Of a stretch of 64,000 nt of DNA, positions 23,369-36,508 are shown piece by piece (the stretch's first letter is position 1; the number at the start of each line of letters is the position of its first letter). Position numbers and translations under genes: made by a program. The DNA is from Floccularia luteovirens (lineage: Eukaryota > Basidiomycota > Agaricomycetes > Agaricales > Squamanitaceae). The stretch spans positions 1,178,001-1,242,000 of the forward strand of contig VSJF01000002.1 in assembly GCA_009739215.1 (NCBI GenBank), read 5' to 3'. The notes under the pieces were generated by a model. That model saw nothing but the letters and a program-made list of their open reading frames with translations. It was not told where the DNA came from and made no database searches.

Positions 23369-24860
23369 TTATACCCATCGACCAGGGATCACTGGATGGG
23401 ACGACGACAGTCCGCCGTCAACCGCAATATTCTGCCCATTTACGTAACTTGAATCATCTGCCGTGAAAGAATTGATTTATCAATGCGAAAAAAAAAACAA
23501 ACATGGAGGGTGAGTTTCAACCCACCTGATGCCAGGAACAGTGCAGCTTGTGCAATTTCTGGCATAATTTTTGGTTTAAGGAGGTTATAACACACAAATA
23601 CACCACTAACCTTCAGCAACACCATACCGTCCAAGTGGATTCAATTGTCCAAGTTTACTTGCGTTTCCACGTTGACGTGCATAGTTAAAAGTAAAACCAG
23701 TCATTCCAGTTTCTATCAGACCTGGACAGATGGTGTTCACGCGGATATCAGACTTTTGCAATTGGTATGCGGCAGTCTTTGCCATAGAATTGACACTGTA
23801 GATTTGAGTTTAAGAAAGCAATGGGTGTCTGTATGTTGGAAAACTCACGCTGCTTTACTTGCGCTATCTGAGGAAGAATTATGAGTTATTGTAAGCAAAT
23901 GAATCATTGTACTTACAATCAACAGTCCCGGCACCAGAACGAATTCCAGCAACTAACGAAATTAGTCACACGAATAAGTGGATGAACAGCAAACATACCT
24001 GAAGCAGTCATGATTATACTGCCGCCGGTATGTTCTTTCCCTCTTGATGGGTTAGACTTTGACATTGCCGCGGATGCGTGCTTGATAGCCAAGAAACATC
24101 TGAAGGAGAAGATATAAGAGGCAAACCCATAGCTACAGCTACGAAATATTGCACGTACGAAAGAGCATTAACTCTCATGCTATTCATAAAAGTTTCTGCT
24201 GTAGTGTCGACTAGAAGATCTTTCGAAGCTACTCCTGCCTATGATGATTTCATTAATGGATATAGTTTGATACTTGGAGCAGCGACGTACATTGGCGTAG
24301 AATACGTCGAGTCTTCCTTCTTCACGCATCGCTTGTTCGCAGATATCTGAAATAGCACCTTCATCAGCGGCGTCAGCTTGCATGGTCGTGACCTGAATTG
24401 AGAGTTGTTGTATGAAACGGTGTGTATGAAGTAGTAGCTACGTGTGAGCCCGACCTTGACATCCGGGTACTTCTTCTCTATAGTGGATTTGAGTTCAGGT
24501 AAGTTTGTTGGGTCAAAGTCCAGGAGATACAAGTGTTTAGCGCCTGATTTAGCACTTCAGTAATCGATTGGTGATCCCTGCTTATGCTCATGCTCAAACC
24601 TTCGTGGGCGAAAAGTATGGAGGTAGCCCGGCTATTAAGTAAGAGCACATCAACCACGGATGGGTATTCATATAATTATAAGCATACCCTATGCCTTTCA
24701 AGGACCCTACACCTGTAATTATGCACACTTTGTTCTTTAATCTTTGCCCACGAGGGGCGTTATCGAGTTGGGACTGAATCTTCTGAATGCGTGCCTTCGT
24801 AATTTCATAATGTTCTTGAGAACTCTTCTGCTTTATTTTTATATTATCGTATGAAGACAT
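23369..24860 (-). CDS. Short-chain dehydrogenase/reductase
   Basis: About 312 residues in eleven exons. Classical SDR layout: a charged N-terminal extension of about 45 residues, the NAD(P)-binding turn TGVGSLKGIGRATS, the acidic strand LYLLDFDP, QADAADEGAI for the adenine pocket, the LDVFYANAG motif, a strand with SIIMTASV, and the catalytic Y-x3-K in YSASKAA with its upstream Ser. The C-terminal NTICPGLIETGM and DDSSYVNGQNIAVDGG match FabG-like members. It probably reduces or oxidises a small alcohol or ketone; the substrate cannot be inferred. The exon holding YSASKAA is only about 20 nt long. Convergent with the FKBP gene, 180 bp between stops. Confidence 0.88.
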
Positions 24861-25978
24861 TGGTGGGTCTGAAATGAGTTGAAGCAGTTGTTTAAAGGGA
24901 AAGCAATAGTTTTCGCATCATACAGGATTGTTGTGAATTTTAACCTGCGACAGACCGGCCTTTTCGTGATCCCGGTGTAAAATTAAATCATGTGTGTTGT
25001 ACTTCTTAGAAGTTATACATAATTCATACAGGCTGCTCAAATTTTGATGTTACCTTGCCCATACTAATATTATTCCCGCTACTTCTGGGTAGGGGGTATA
25101 TGTATTGTCGTTCGCAAAATTTCAATTTTCATCAGGATATTGGATATATTCGGTGGTGTTTTGTAAGCAATGTAAGCAAGCTCGGTAAGACCCATTTCGG
25201 TCTCCTCTACCAAATGTTTGCTTGTGCGTGTCGTCGTCTCTGCTCCTTTCTGGCGTTGTGATATTTCGTTTGTTTCCCGAGTTATTCTCGATGTCATGAT
25301 TCCTTGTCTATTTAGATATGGAAGAATACACCGCGTCGTTTTCAGGTATAGCTTTTATGGGTCTGTTTATTTGACTGATCCTTATTTCGTTGTTCATTCA
25401 GATATTCTGGAGTCGCCTTTTGTCTTGTCTCCACCTACATCGTCATCATTTCAATTATGTTCAATTAATGATGTCTCTCCTTTGCTATTTCGTTCTGAGA
25501 AAATGAAGAAAGATAATCTATGTCATGTTACATAGTGGTTTGTTCTTTCAAAAGTTGGCAATGCCGGACTGTATGAAATCAAGCATATTGAAACATATCA
25601 CAATCGGAAAATGTGCATTTTCCACACATGAGGGCTATTGAAATCTCTTTTCTGCTATTGACGAGGAACATCGCGCAACATCTGCAGATGTTCAAATTGA
25701 AGTTTTATCTAGTCTAGTCTTTGTATGAGAATAACAGAGCTCTTTACTTTGAGCTTACAAGTACCTACAAATTTGTTTTTTCATGTATTTATTTTTGTGT
25801 CACGGTGCTTCAGACTTTGTGAGCTCATTGCATTATACCACATACGTTGTTCCTATCCACACGCATAATAACGTCATACGCACTCAGTATACACATTACT
25901 CCTCTACTTTAACACACTTTGGAAAAAGTGTCTAATAGTACTTCTCACTTCTCACTATTTACAGGCAATGCGTACGAA
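24861..25978. other. Divergent intergenic region between the SDR and P5B ATPase genes
   Basis: AT-rich region of 1.1 kb. Short frames at 25055-25261 and 25218-25535 are hydrophobic and Cys/Phe-rich without domain features. Upstream regulatory sequence of both flanking genes must lie here; I can name no specific element. Confidence 0.45.
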
Positions 25979-28900
25979 ATGTCACCCATAACAAACACTT
26001 CAAACTCACCACACGACTACACCGAAGGTGCTTCTGCTATTGACATAGAACGGGCCCTCACAAGCAACAGGAGGGCAAGACGTGATTCCCAGCTCAGCAC
26101 CTATCATGGCAATGATGATGGCGCTATGTTTTCGGGCCCAGCTCATTCAGTCAATCCAAGCAGTGTATCGAGAATGTCGCATATTGAACTTGGCCGAAGG
26201 TCTAGTGATACTTGGTCTCGAAACAGAAGAAAAAGTCAAGGCTCCGTGTATTCACGGAGACCAAGTCTTAGTAGAAGGTCCAGTGGCGACAGCCAGTTAT
26301 CAAGGCAGAGTTTGACAGGACAAGATCAACAAGATCAGGAAGGAGATGGTCTTTCATTGAATACGGATGGGCGAAGTGATACCACGAGTAGAGGAAGAAC
26401 TCGCAGACGACGCAAGTCAATGTCACCACCTGCACGATCGACCATGTTCGAAAACCTTGTCAATCTTTTTGGCAGAACTGGGGCACCAGAAGATTCCAAT
26501 ACCCGAAGGTCGTCCATGTCCTCTTTCGGGAGACGCTCAAATAGAAGTCTTGACAGAGGTTCCGAACATGTTATAGAGTCGGACGAGGATGAAGAGGAAC
26601 GCTGGGGTTATTCCTCCGGTGAAGAAGATTCTGATGGGGGTTCTGTGGGTTCGGCCAATATTATGCAAGATAATCGCTCCATTACTGCTAGTATGGAATA
26701 TGATTCAGATCCACCAAGTCCCGTCTCCGAAGGAGGCCGTGGCTTGCCTTTGCTTGGGATCGATCCGGTGTTTGGTGGGGAGACTCGTATCGACATGGAA
26801 ATGTCGTTCACACTTCTTGATGCTCCTCCTACTGGTCCTCCAAGCCGGCAGATGCTATATATACCAGATGAAGATAGCACAATCAGACTAATCGGGTATG
26901 AAACTATACGTTGGCATGTGTGGATCTGGCGACTAGGCTGCATTATGACTCTGGGCATTCTCGGTCTTATCGGGAAATGGTTTCCTCGGTTCTGGCTTCG
27001 TTGGGTTGCTCGAGAGAAAGCCTTTATTGACGCTCATCATGGTTTTGTTGTTGCAGAGGTGGATTATTCTTTATTACTATCGTGATACGAGCTAATACAA
27101 CCAAAACAGTCGGCTGCTAAGTCGATCACACTAATCGACATGCAAATCTTAGAATATCCCTATCACATTTCTACCGTTTTCACTTCCACTATACCAACAA
27201 ATAATGAAACACAAATCAACGAAAATTCTAAAGACTACAACAAAAGAGATGGCAAACTGAAACGTCTCATTACTGTGGACTATCGGTATTCCCGATTTGC
27301 TTTGGATCCTAGAACAGGCCTGTTCAACATGGTCAGGTCTGTCTATCATTTTTATTGACCCTGTTATCCGTGAATTCTCATTTTATGTAGGAATTGGAGA
27401 GATCCCAACTGGGTTGAAATTCAATCCTTGATGTCCGGTTTGGACGAAGCTACAAAAGCCCAGCGTCTTCTTTTATTTGAAAAGAACGAAATAGACATAA
27501 AAGGCAAATCTACAATCGCACTCCTCGTGGATGAGGTAAATTCATTTGGTCAACCCTGTTTAATTTTGACCCATCCGTTCAAAGGTCATCCACCCCTTCT
27601 ATGTGTTCCAAATTGCTAGTATCTTGTTGTGGTCCCTCGATGATTACTACTATTATGCGTTTTGTATCGCACTCATCTCTGTTTTGAGTATCGTGACCAC
27701 CCTCGTGGAAACAAAGAAGGTGAGAGATACGCTGCTTCGATGACTGCAATTGAAATCTAAACAAACATTAGACTATTGCGCGAATGAGAGAAATGTCCAG
27801 GTTGTCTTGTACTATGGATGTTCTGCGGAATGGTTCATGTTCGTCATCAAAAACCTGTCTTCCCTTGCCATTCATTATAACCATGCTACAGGGACGGAGT
27901 GTGTCTCCGCAGATCTTGTTCCAGGGGATGTTGTGAATCTTTCTGATTCACAGTTTACGCTTGTTCCAGCAGATCTTTTCCTTTTATCTGGTGATGCGAT
28001 TGTGAACGAGAGTATGTTGACAGGAGAAAGTGTTCCAGTCAGTAAAATGCCTCTGAAAGAAATTGACCTGGCAAAATGGAAGGACGAGAAAGAGGAAATT
28101 TCTAAAAGCTTCTTGTATTGTGGTACGCGCGTTGTTCGTATACGTGGGTCTATGACTGTAGATGGGCAGGGACAGCCAGCTCTTGCGTTAGTCGCAAGGA
28201 CAGGTTTGTCGTACGTTTTTACTTAGTAGGCACTCTTCTTACAACGAATAGGTTTCAATACGACTAAAGGCGCTCTAATCCGCTCAATGTTGTTTCCCAA
28301 ACCCATCGGCTTCAAGTTCTACCGAGACTCAGTCAGGTTCATTGGAGTCTTGGCAGGTATAGCTGGTGTAGGGTTCAGCTTCAGCGCTGTGCAATTCGTG
28401 CGCATCGGTGTGAGTAATACTTAGGTTCTATTCAGTCAAAATTTGTCTTAACAATAATCAAGTTACCGTGGCATACAATCGTTGTCCGCGCTTTAGATCT
28501 CATTACTGTCGTGGTACCTCCGGCACTTCCTGCGACATTATCTATCGGTACAAGTTTTGCCATCACGCGACTGCGGAAGCTCGGAGTATTTTGTATCTCC
28601 CCCAGCAGAGTCAACATCGCAGGAAAAGTCAATGTCTGCTGTTTCGATAAAACAGGTACACTTACTGAGGATGGTTTGGATATCCTTGGTGTTCGTGGAC
28701 TGGAACGTAATGTTCAGATGTTTGGGGAACTTGTAGCGGATGTCCATGATCTACCATCAAGTAAAGATAAAGCCACCTTTTTGCATGCTCTGGCAACTTG
28801 TCATTCACTTAAAAGTGTGGATGGAGACGTCATTGGGGACCCTCTGGATATGAAGATGTTCGAATTCACTCGATGGGCACTGGAAGAGGGCCGGGTTGCG

Positions 28901-31272
28901 GGAACGGGGGTTATCAAGACTAAAGGGGCTGTAGTTGAACAAGCGGCACTTGTTCAAACGGTGGTAAGGCCACCAGGTAGTGCCCAGTTTCGACTGGAGG
29001 ATGCCTTGAAAGGCCCCACAAAGGTGTGTCAGAATAACAATGGCAGGTGTACTGTTCTGATCTTATGTTAGCATGCCTACTTCTTGGAATTGGGTGTTAT
29101 CAGGACTTTCGAATTTGTGTCATCCCTGCAGGCGAATGAGTGTTATTGTTAAGAGATTGAAAAGTAGCAGTATGGAGATATATGTCAAAGGCGCACCCGA
29201 GGTTATGGGAGGTGTTTGTGACCCGGACTCATGTGAGTGCTGGTGCGTGCCACCCGCCGGTCATGTTGACACCAACGATCGTCGTAGTTCCGCAAGACTA
29301 TGATGACCTCCTATCATATTACACAAAGCGGGGATACCGTGTAATCGCTATCGCTGGAAAGAGCATAGAAGGACTGTCGTGGCTGAAGGCCCAAAGAATG
29401 AAGCGGTGAGCCTTGATTACATCTATCACATTATCTAGGAATTAATATTAGTAAAGAGAGCAAGCCGAAAGTGGTCTACAATTCCTTGGCTTAATTATTT
29501 TTGAGAATAGGCTCAAGCCTGGGACCACACCCGCTATACAAGCGTTACGTTCCGCACATTTGGCTTGTAGAATGATCACTGGGGATAACCCGCTGACTGC
29601 TGTCAGTGTAGCCAGAGAATGTAGTTTGATTAAACAAGCCGCGCATGTTTTCTCTCCAGTTTTTGTCAGAGGTATGTTTCTTTGTGGCCACCTAGTAAGT
29701 ATGATATCCTCACACATAAATGACAGGCAATGCAAGTATTCCAAATTCCAAATTAGAGTGGTCGAGTATGGATGACGATTCCTGGAAGCTCGATTCATAC
29801 AGTTTAAAACCTTTGATTCCACCACCTCACCACACCGTCGAACCAAACGAGATAAGCTATCAAGATTATTCACTTGTCGTTACCGGCGACGTGTTCAGGT
29901 GGATGATTAACTACGCGCCTCTGGAGACCTTGCAACGTGTGCGTAGTTCGCCCCTTTGATGAGTGTATACAGCATTGAACCATCTCCAGATGCTCGTGAA
30001 AGCTCAGATATTTGCTCGCATGTCGCCTGATGAGAAGAATGAAGTGGTGGAACGGTTGCAATCTCTGGGCTATACAGTCCTGATGTGTGGAGATGGTGCT
30101 AACGATTGTGCGGCTCTCAAGGCGGCGGACGTAGGAATTTCGCTCTCGGAGGCAGAAGCTAGTGTAGCCGCTCCTTTCACATCAAGTACACCTGATATTG
30201 CATGCGTCATCGATGTTATAAAAGAGGGGCGGGCAGCTCTTGTTACGAGCTTTAGTTGTTTCAAGTATATGTGAGTGTGACTAACTTGCTTTAAATTGAT
30301 TATCCTTATGTGATATTCATTCAGGGCTCTTTATTCCTTGATACAGTTCACCTCTGTGACACTACTCTATTCGTTCGCGTCATCGTTGGGTGATTTCCAG
30401 GTTTGTCAATTTTATATTCGATATTTGGTAGCAAAGGACTGATTCGAGAAATACAGTTCCTCTACATAGATCTATTCATAATCATACCTGTCGCCGTAAC
30501 TAGTGAGTTAGTTCCGATCTCCATTTTAATTTGTAATGATACTAGTTTATCTTAGTGGGTCGAACACTGCCGTACCCGCGCATCTACCCAAAACGCCCGA
30601 CAGCTAGCCTCGTTTCGAAGAAGGTGCTGACAAGTATTATCGGTCAGATTTGTATTACGAGCGCTGTTCAGTTTTGGGGCTATCTTTGGGTTCGCCGCCA
30701 GGAATGGTTAGTTCGAACTTTTTACAATATTACTCCAAAAAACAATAATTTAACATTTTACAGGTATACGCCACCTCCGGAATCTTTGCCAACAAATGGT
30801 AACAAATTGGAATCAACAAACTATGAGAATACTGTACTTTTCTTGCTTTCTTGCTGCCAGTACTTGCTCGTTGCTGCGGTCTTCAGCATCGGGCCGCCAT
30901 ACCGGAAGTCCATGTGGACAAATGGTACTTTATTCCTGCAAATCGAAGTATTGAAATATATATTAACAATATTCGACAGGTTGGCTGATGTTGTCGATGG
31001 TGTCGTTATCTGCGTTCAACATTATCGTGCTACTTGTGCCTCCGGCGATATTTATGACGTTGTTGACCCTTATGCCATTACCGATGTCCGCCAAAGTAAC
31101 ATTGTTGTTTGCAGCAGGGATAAATGTGGCGTTGTCGCTAGCATTTGAGCAATGGGGCGCACAGAGTGTGAGCAGTGCCGTAGGGGCGGTGATGCGATGG
31201 AGTGAACGGAATAGACGGCGGACAGTGGGAGGGAAGACATACAAAGTGGTAGAAGGAGGGATGAGAGAGTAG
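25979..31272 (+). CDS. P5B-type cation-transporting ATPase, Ypk9/ATP13A2 family (one frame break)
   Basis: Vacuolar/lysosomal P-type ATPase of subgroup P5B; animal ATP13A2 moves polyamines and yeast Ypk9 protects against metals. Eighteen exons give about 1,465 residues. A first exon of 360 codons encodes a Ser/Arg-rich cytosolic tail and the first membrane segment. Core motifs follow in order: LTGESVPV, the P5B signature PPALP, the phosphorylated Asp in [27 protein letters not shown], and [11 protein letters not shown], then six C-terminal membrane segments. PPALP separates P5B from P5A. In the exon 29072-29232 one surplus base at 29131-29132 splits the conserved FVSSLQ from RMSVIVKR; both sides match the family, so the gene was probably intact in life. 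The ATG at 25979 is the first in frame. Confidence 0.93.
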
Positions 31273-31496
31273 AGATAAAAGAAGGAAATAATTAGCTAAG
31301 CAAAGTGATTGTTTGTTGCTAAGTATACAATGGAAGAGACTTTTGACCGCTACATGGCTCACTGTGCACTAACTCTTATTCTATAATATATCGCCCTTAC
31401 TCCGCTCCTTCTTGACTCTTGCAGTCCATTCCTTTATTTCTCAAAAAGACAACTGCGTTCGTCGTCCTGAACCGTCAGAGCTGGTCTCTGCCCCTC

Positions 31497-32774
31497 ATGT
31501 TCTTCCCATCTCAGTCCACTCGGCTCGCTTTCCTCGTTGCCTTCCACCTTTTTCTGCTCTTCCCCACCCTTGCATATGCTTTCCCTCTTCATGTACCTCC
31601 CGCCACTCCTACTACCATTACCACTGTCAATAAAATCGATGGGTGAGCAATTCTCCTTCATTCTCCATGATGTCACTCTCACCTCACATTCACTACCAGC
31701 AACAAACAGACTTGTACTATCGTCTTCACACCTATAGTTGTCGATGGTGTTGACTCCATAGAGGAAGTTTCAACTTGCACAATAACCCCCGCAGACAGTT
31801 CAGATACCGGTAGTTCATCTTCCTCGTTGCCTGTTACTTCTGGATCCGGTTCGACGTCCTCGGTATCCGCCACTGTTATTTCTTCGACGCAGCCAGCTCC
31901 GTCATCATCTACTAGCTTGACTTCAAGTCCTCTTCCTGCCAGTTCGGGATCACTAACCTCCTCCGTTTCTGCTCCTTTCACTACCTTGATTCCGTCGCAG
32001 CCTTTGTCTTCCACTCAGGTAACTTCGGGTTCCATCTCTATCAGCTCTGCACCAACCTCTTCATCCCTCTCCACTCCTTCTACTACTTCGAGTTTGTCGC
32101 CGGTGTCATCTTCCAGTGCTCCTGTCCCATCTTCCTCCGTGCTGTCTGTCCCGATACCAACCCCTACGTCGGTGCCTGCTAGCAATACTCCTGTTACAGT
32201 CTCTGCGTCTTCTACAGCAGACGCCGAAATATCTTCCGCACAGTCTACCCCGTTTACTACACTGCCCGTGGCTACGCCGACATCGGCACCTTCTGTTCCT
32301 GTCGTCTCCCCTATTGACAATGTACGTTGCTAGAACTTTTTTTTTCCATTCACCTCCTCATAATCCGTTCACAGAGTCCCGCAGCTGTCAGCAATCCTCC
32401 TGTTAGTGTACCCCCCACCTCGTCACCCAGTGTAGATGCTGCTGCTGCTGCAGAACAAACTTCTTCATCAGACACTGCTTTTGCTATACCTGGAAAGAAG
32501 CTTGAAGTTTTGCCGATAGGTCTTGGTGTCTTTGCTGGTATATCTGTGATCGCTTTGATCATTGTTGGGCTGGTTACATATGAAAGGACTAAATATCGCA
32601 AGGTATATATATGAACTTTTGAGCTCGAAGTGGTTTTTAATCTATATCTTTATCCAGGCGTTCAGGCAACGTCAATTAGCCGAATCTGCAAGTCCAATGG
32701 GCTATGGTGGCTTGGGGTGAGTCTCGTCCGAACTTTTGTCATGGAAATTTTTTAATTGGAATTGCAGAAACTGA
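31497..32774 (+). CDS. Mid2-like Ser/Thr-rich single-pass membrane protein
   Basis: Five exons (31497-31642, 31700-32321, 32375-32602, 32658-32716, 32768-32774) give 353 residues. An N-terminal signal peptide (LAFLVAFHLFLLFPTLAYA) leads to a short Cys-containing head, then about 230 residues of Ser, Thr and Pro that would be heavily O-mannosylated. One membrane helix follows (LPIGLGVFAGISVIALIIVG) with a basic cytosolic start (YERTKYRK), then a short tail. This is the plan of the fungal Mid2/Wsc wall-stress sensors, which report wall strain to the cell-integrity pathway; sequence alone cannot prove that role. The last intron is optional: reading through it stops at 32717-32719 with almost the same C-terminus. 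Confidence 0.82.
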
Positions 32775-33489
32775 GCACGTTATGAGTTTTATACCATCTT
32801 CAGTCCACAGTCGCTGAGCGAATACAATTTTTTCAAAATCGATATATTATACTGAGTCTTTAATGACACCAATTTTCGTGTAGTAGAGGTCTAGATCCCT
32901 CTGTTAGAATTGCTGGTTACTGAATGTTATGAGATTGCATCAGACGTCCAAACTGGGTGGAATGTTTAATATTTTGTGAAACATGACCAATTTGGATGCC
33001 AATCTGTCTGTAGCGATGGCGGTCACGCATGCATCCCAATGTGGACACCATGACCACCACGCGTAGTATTTCCTTTTAGTTCATCTTTCGACGGAGACTT
33101 ATGGACAAGTCTTATCATATGAAATAGCACTGCATATTACCCCATTTACTTCTATCCTATTAGTATATAAGTAGCTAGATATCTGTACAGTACGGCAGTC
33201 TCTCGCAAACACGTCTAGTCTAGGGCAGTTCACACCAGACCGAACAGCTTGAGGTTCTCCTTGTGACACCAAATTTTACACTGTCTTACTTACACAGACC
33301 CAAAGATACTAAGCAAAATATAGGACCTCTCTCTGTCCTTTGACTCATGTCCAAGTCACGTAACCAAGCAATAAGAGCGGTCGACAGGTTAACGATCACT
33401 TTCTTGGTCGATAACAATATCGAATGGTTTGAATATAAATTTCCATGACTACCTATACCATCATCTAACAAATTCTCAATGTTGTCAGG
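32775..33489. other. Intergenic region
   Basis: AT-rich spacer between the Mid2-like and metallo-beta-lactamase genes. A TATATAAG word occurs near 33163-33170, about 320 bases before the next ATG, which is far for a TATA box unless the 5' leader is long or contains an intron. No gene seen. Confidence 0.4.
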
Positions 33490-34823
33490 ATGACACGCTT
33501 ACCCCCAAGCTTTACTCATGAGCTGATACAACATGTAAAACATCCAATGCCCAACGCCAAAGACATAAACGGTGTTCCAATTCTCGACTTTAATGATTTT
33601 TGCTGTGGTGAGTTGTGGTTTTAATCTCTTATCATAGATTTGCCAGTATCATTATCCTAAAAATGATATTATTTAGGAGCCCATGGGTTTTCGGCGCTTA
33701 TCGTATGTTTTTCTCGGTTTCAGAATACAATTTCATCCATCTCAAACCTGTAAGCACAGGAGACACGCATTAATGCAGATAGCGCGTCACATCTGACGCT
33801 GTTCGATACTGGGCCTGATTCTCTATCCCTTGTTCGTAATCTGAAGGCTATGCAAATACCCGTTCATAACGTTGAGAGGGTTATCACCTCCCACTGGCAT
33901 AGTGATCATACAGGGGGATTGGTGTCATTTTTAGAAGTGTTTCGTGAGGAAGTAAAACAAAACAATCCTGAGAATCGTTGTACAGTGGATGTACATCCAG
34001 ATCGTCCCATCTTTCGGGGTATTGCACCTAGACCACCTTATGATACGGTTGTATGCGCGATACCTCCGGACCCGACATTCGAGCAGATTGAGAAGGTCGG
34101 TGGGAAATTGGAGACTCATGCAGAAGGTCATGTTGTTGCTGGTGAGACGATCTGGGTAAGCGGAGAGATACCCAGAATAACTGAGTTTGAGTCTGGGTTG
34201 TTGGGCGGTATGAGATGGATAAAAGGAGATACCAGCAGTGATAACGAGGGTGGTAAATGGATACAGGAGCAGGTATGAGCAAGTTTGTCCCTACTCCCAA
34301 TATATCGTGCTGAAAAATCAAACACTATACTAAGCATATCATGGATGAACGATATGCTTTAATTGATGTCATTGGGAAAGGGCTGGTAATATTCAGCGCG
34401 TACGTAGGCTACTATGTGCGTTAGAACTGATACGACAACTTCTCCCAGATGTTCACATGCAGGCATCGTCAATGTAGTAAAGGACGCAATTTCCAAGTTT
34501 TCAAGACCTATATATATGGTAACTTCTGCTCCATTTGATATTATCTTATTTTATCCCGTTGTCATCCACAGATCATCGGAGGGCTACATCTAGCTGGCCC
34601 CGAGCTCGGTCCCCGCATTGGCCCAACTGTCCAGTTTCTATCGCAGACCCTGAGGCCCGCTCCGACTTTTATTCTTCCAATGCATTGTTCTGGGTTTCAA
34701 TCTAAAATCGCATTGGAGGCTGCTTTTGGTGAGGGCTGTGTTCCCGCAGGTGTCGGACACAGGATAGATATTACTGGCGATAAAGATGAAGAACACCGCA
34801 TCTTTCCACCAACACATATTTAG
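33490..34823 (+). CDS. Metallo-beta-lactamase-fold hydrolase
   Basis: Six exons (33490-33607, 33677-33702, 33760-34272, 34335-34399, 34449-34518, 34572-34823) give 347 residues. The zinc-binding core is clear: TLFDTGPD before the HxHxDH motif SHWHSDHTGG, then CSHAGIVNVV and GGLHLAGPE, and a last His in LPMHCSGF. The CSHAGIVN and GGLHL pattern resembles the MBL subgroup often annotated as 7,8-dihydropterin-6-yl-methyl-4-(beta-D-ribofuranosyl)aminobenzene 5'-phosphate synthase-like, best known in archaea and bacteria. The fungal substrate is unknown. No signal peptide, so probably cytosolic. Confidence 0.87.
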
Positions 34824-35762
34824 CTAGATATGGCTCGGATAGCTCTGCGTCGAGCATCCCTTACTTGGAAAGTAAATATTGTATGTAAATTCTAAACAAT
34901 GTCCTATAACCTTGCAATTTCTGCATATATGTATCTGAATGCTACACCTGGGGGGTGGTCAGAGAGAGGGACCTTGAGATATACCGTGATATTCATTTTC
35001 CGTTACTATAAGATAAATGTAAATCCTGAAGCTGAGTGTTCTCAACGTACCTCTGCGCTAGTGAACCAAATTGTCCCGTTGCGACAGGCTTCCATGCCTA
35101 CCCATTCCTCCGATGCTCACTTTGCCCTACTGGTAATACATCTAGAATAACTTACAAAAAACATGTTGTGAGGAAATGACTGAGAACAATCAAACCGAAG
35201 TGTATTAGTGATTTTTTGACATAAATTTGGTTCTGGCAGGCTCTAAGAAAGTAGAAAATATTATATTTGGGAAACACAGAGATACTTATAGAGAGACTTG
35301 GCAAGCATATGATAAGTAAAGCTCTCCAAAGTTGAAATTTGAAACTTTGATCCGCAAAGCACGTTTTTCCGAGCCTCCTTGAATCAAGTTGTAGAGAGCA
35401 CAGCTACAAAGTAATTACTCAATTTAGATCATGCTACAGCATACTACTGAACCGAACTGTAGGTGTGGTGCCAACCGTAGCGTATGATGCAGGTTAATTG
35501 AAAAAGTTGGTGATTGTAACGCATAGCAATAAGTCTGGTCCCAGTTAGCCAAACTCGAACAAGCAACTACTCAATTTGAATTAATTCAGAACGCGCGGCC
35601 ATTGGATAAAATTCTAATTCTAACTTCCTAGACCATAATACTTGCGCCTGAATTGACACACAATAATAATTGGTATATGTTACTTATACTTCGATGCATT
35701 TCTGATTGGCGTGTATAGCAAACCCTGAAACAATATCTTAAATCCAAGTTCAATAGTACAAG
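34824..35762. other. Intergenic region, about 0.9 kb
   Basis: One 83-codon frame at 34899-35150 has no domain features. Otherwise AT-rich; nothing identifiable. Confidence 0.4.
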
Positions 35763-36508
35763 ATGACAAGAGACTTAATTCCACGGGAGATTCGCAAAAC
35801 AGCTCGTGCAACTCTGAAAGCATTATCTGAATATGATTTGGAAGGATGTCTTTTTGGAAGTGCAGCTTGTATGATATATGGGATGGACAACAGGGTCCCC
35901 AATGTTTGTATTTCATGCACTTATCACTTACTTCGAAGGAAGACAGTCTTGTTTTCCAGGATGTGGACATCATTGTTATGACCGATGAATACACCGAGGA
36001 ACAAATCAAAGAAATGATTATAGCATCGGATGGAAACTTTTTCCTTATAGAAGGACAGGGTGGCCCCTACAATGTCTTGTGGTATTCCCTTCCAGGACCG
36101 CCGTGGGGCAAGAGGCGCTGCAAAGTTGACATCCTACTACCTGGCAATCGGAATCTTAGCTTACCGGATAAAATTCCGTACCACCGGATCCTTAGACTGG
36201 ACAGGTTCCCAGACCTACCAGTTTTACCGATCATTCCTTTGCTTCTCCTGAAATTGCGTGGCTGGACTGATCATCGCACCCATCATAAGGGATACATGCA
36301 GAAAAAGGTTCCGCAAGATGTAGTAGACATCCATGAACTCCTGGAAATTGCTATCAATGAATATGGTAAAAAGTTGTTCAACGAGGGGTGGTTGCCGGGT
36401 TGGTTCAAGGATGAGGCTTACGTACGTGTCAGCAAGTTTGTTAAGAAGTTTCCTGGTACGCGCAGCGATTGGGTTGAGCTTGGTTTCGATCACGTCGACA
36501 ATAACTGA
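35763..36508 (+). CDS. Nucleotidyltransferase-fold protein of unknown role
   Basis: Two exons (35763-35903, 35960-36508) give 229 residues. The N-terminal part has a polymerase-beta-type nucleotidyltransferase core: the GS motif in LEGCLFGSAACMIYG, then a DxD-like DVDIIVMTD just after the intron, and a third acidic strand in RRCKVDILLPG. The C-terminal half is helical with a basic patch (LRGWTDHRTHHK) and a Trp-rich end. Such small stand-alone domains occur in basidiomycetes, and I do not know their substrate. The metal-binding Asp residues are present, so catalytic activity is possible. No partner gene is adjacent. Confidence 0.75.
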
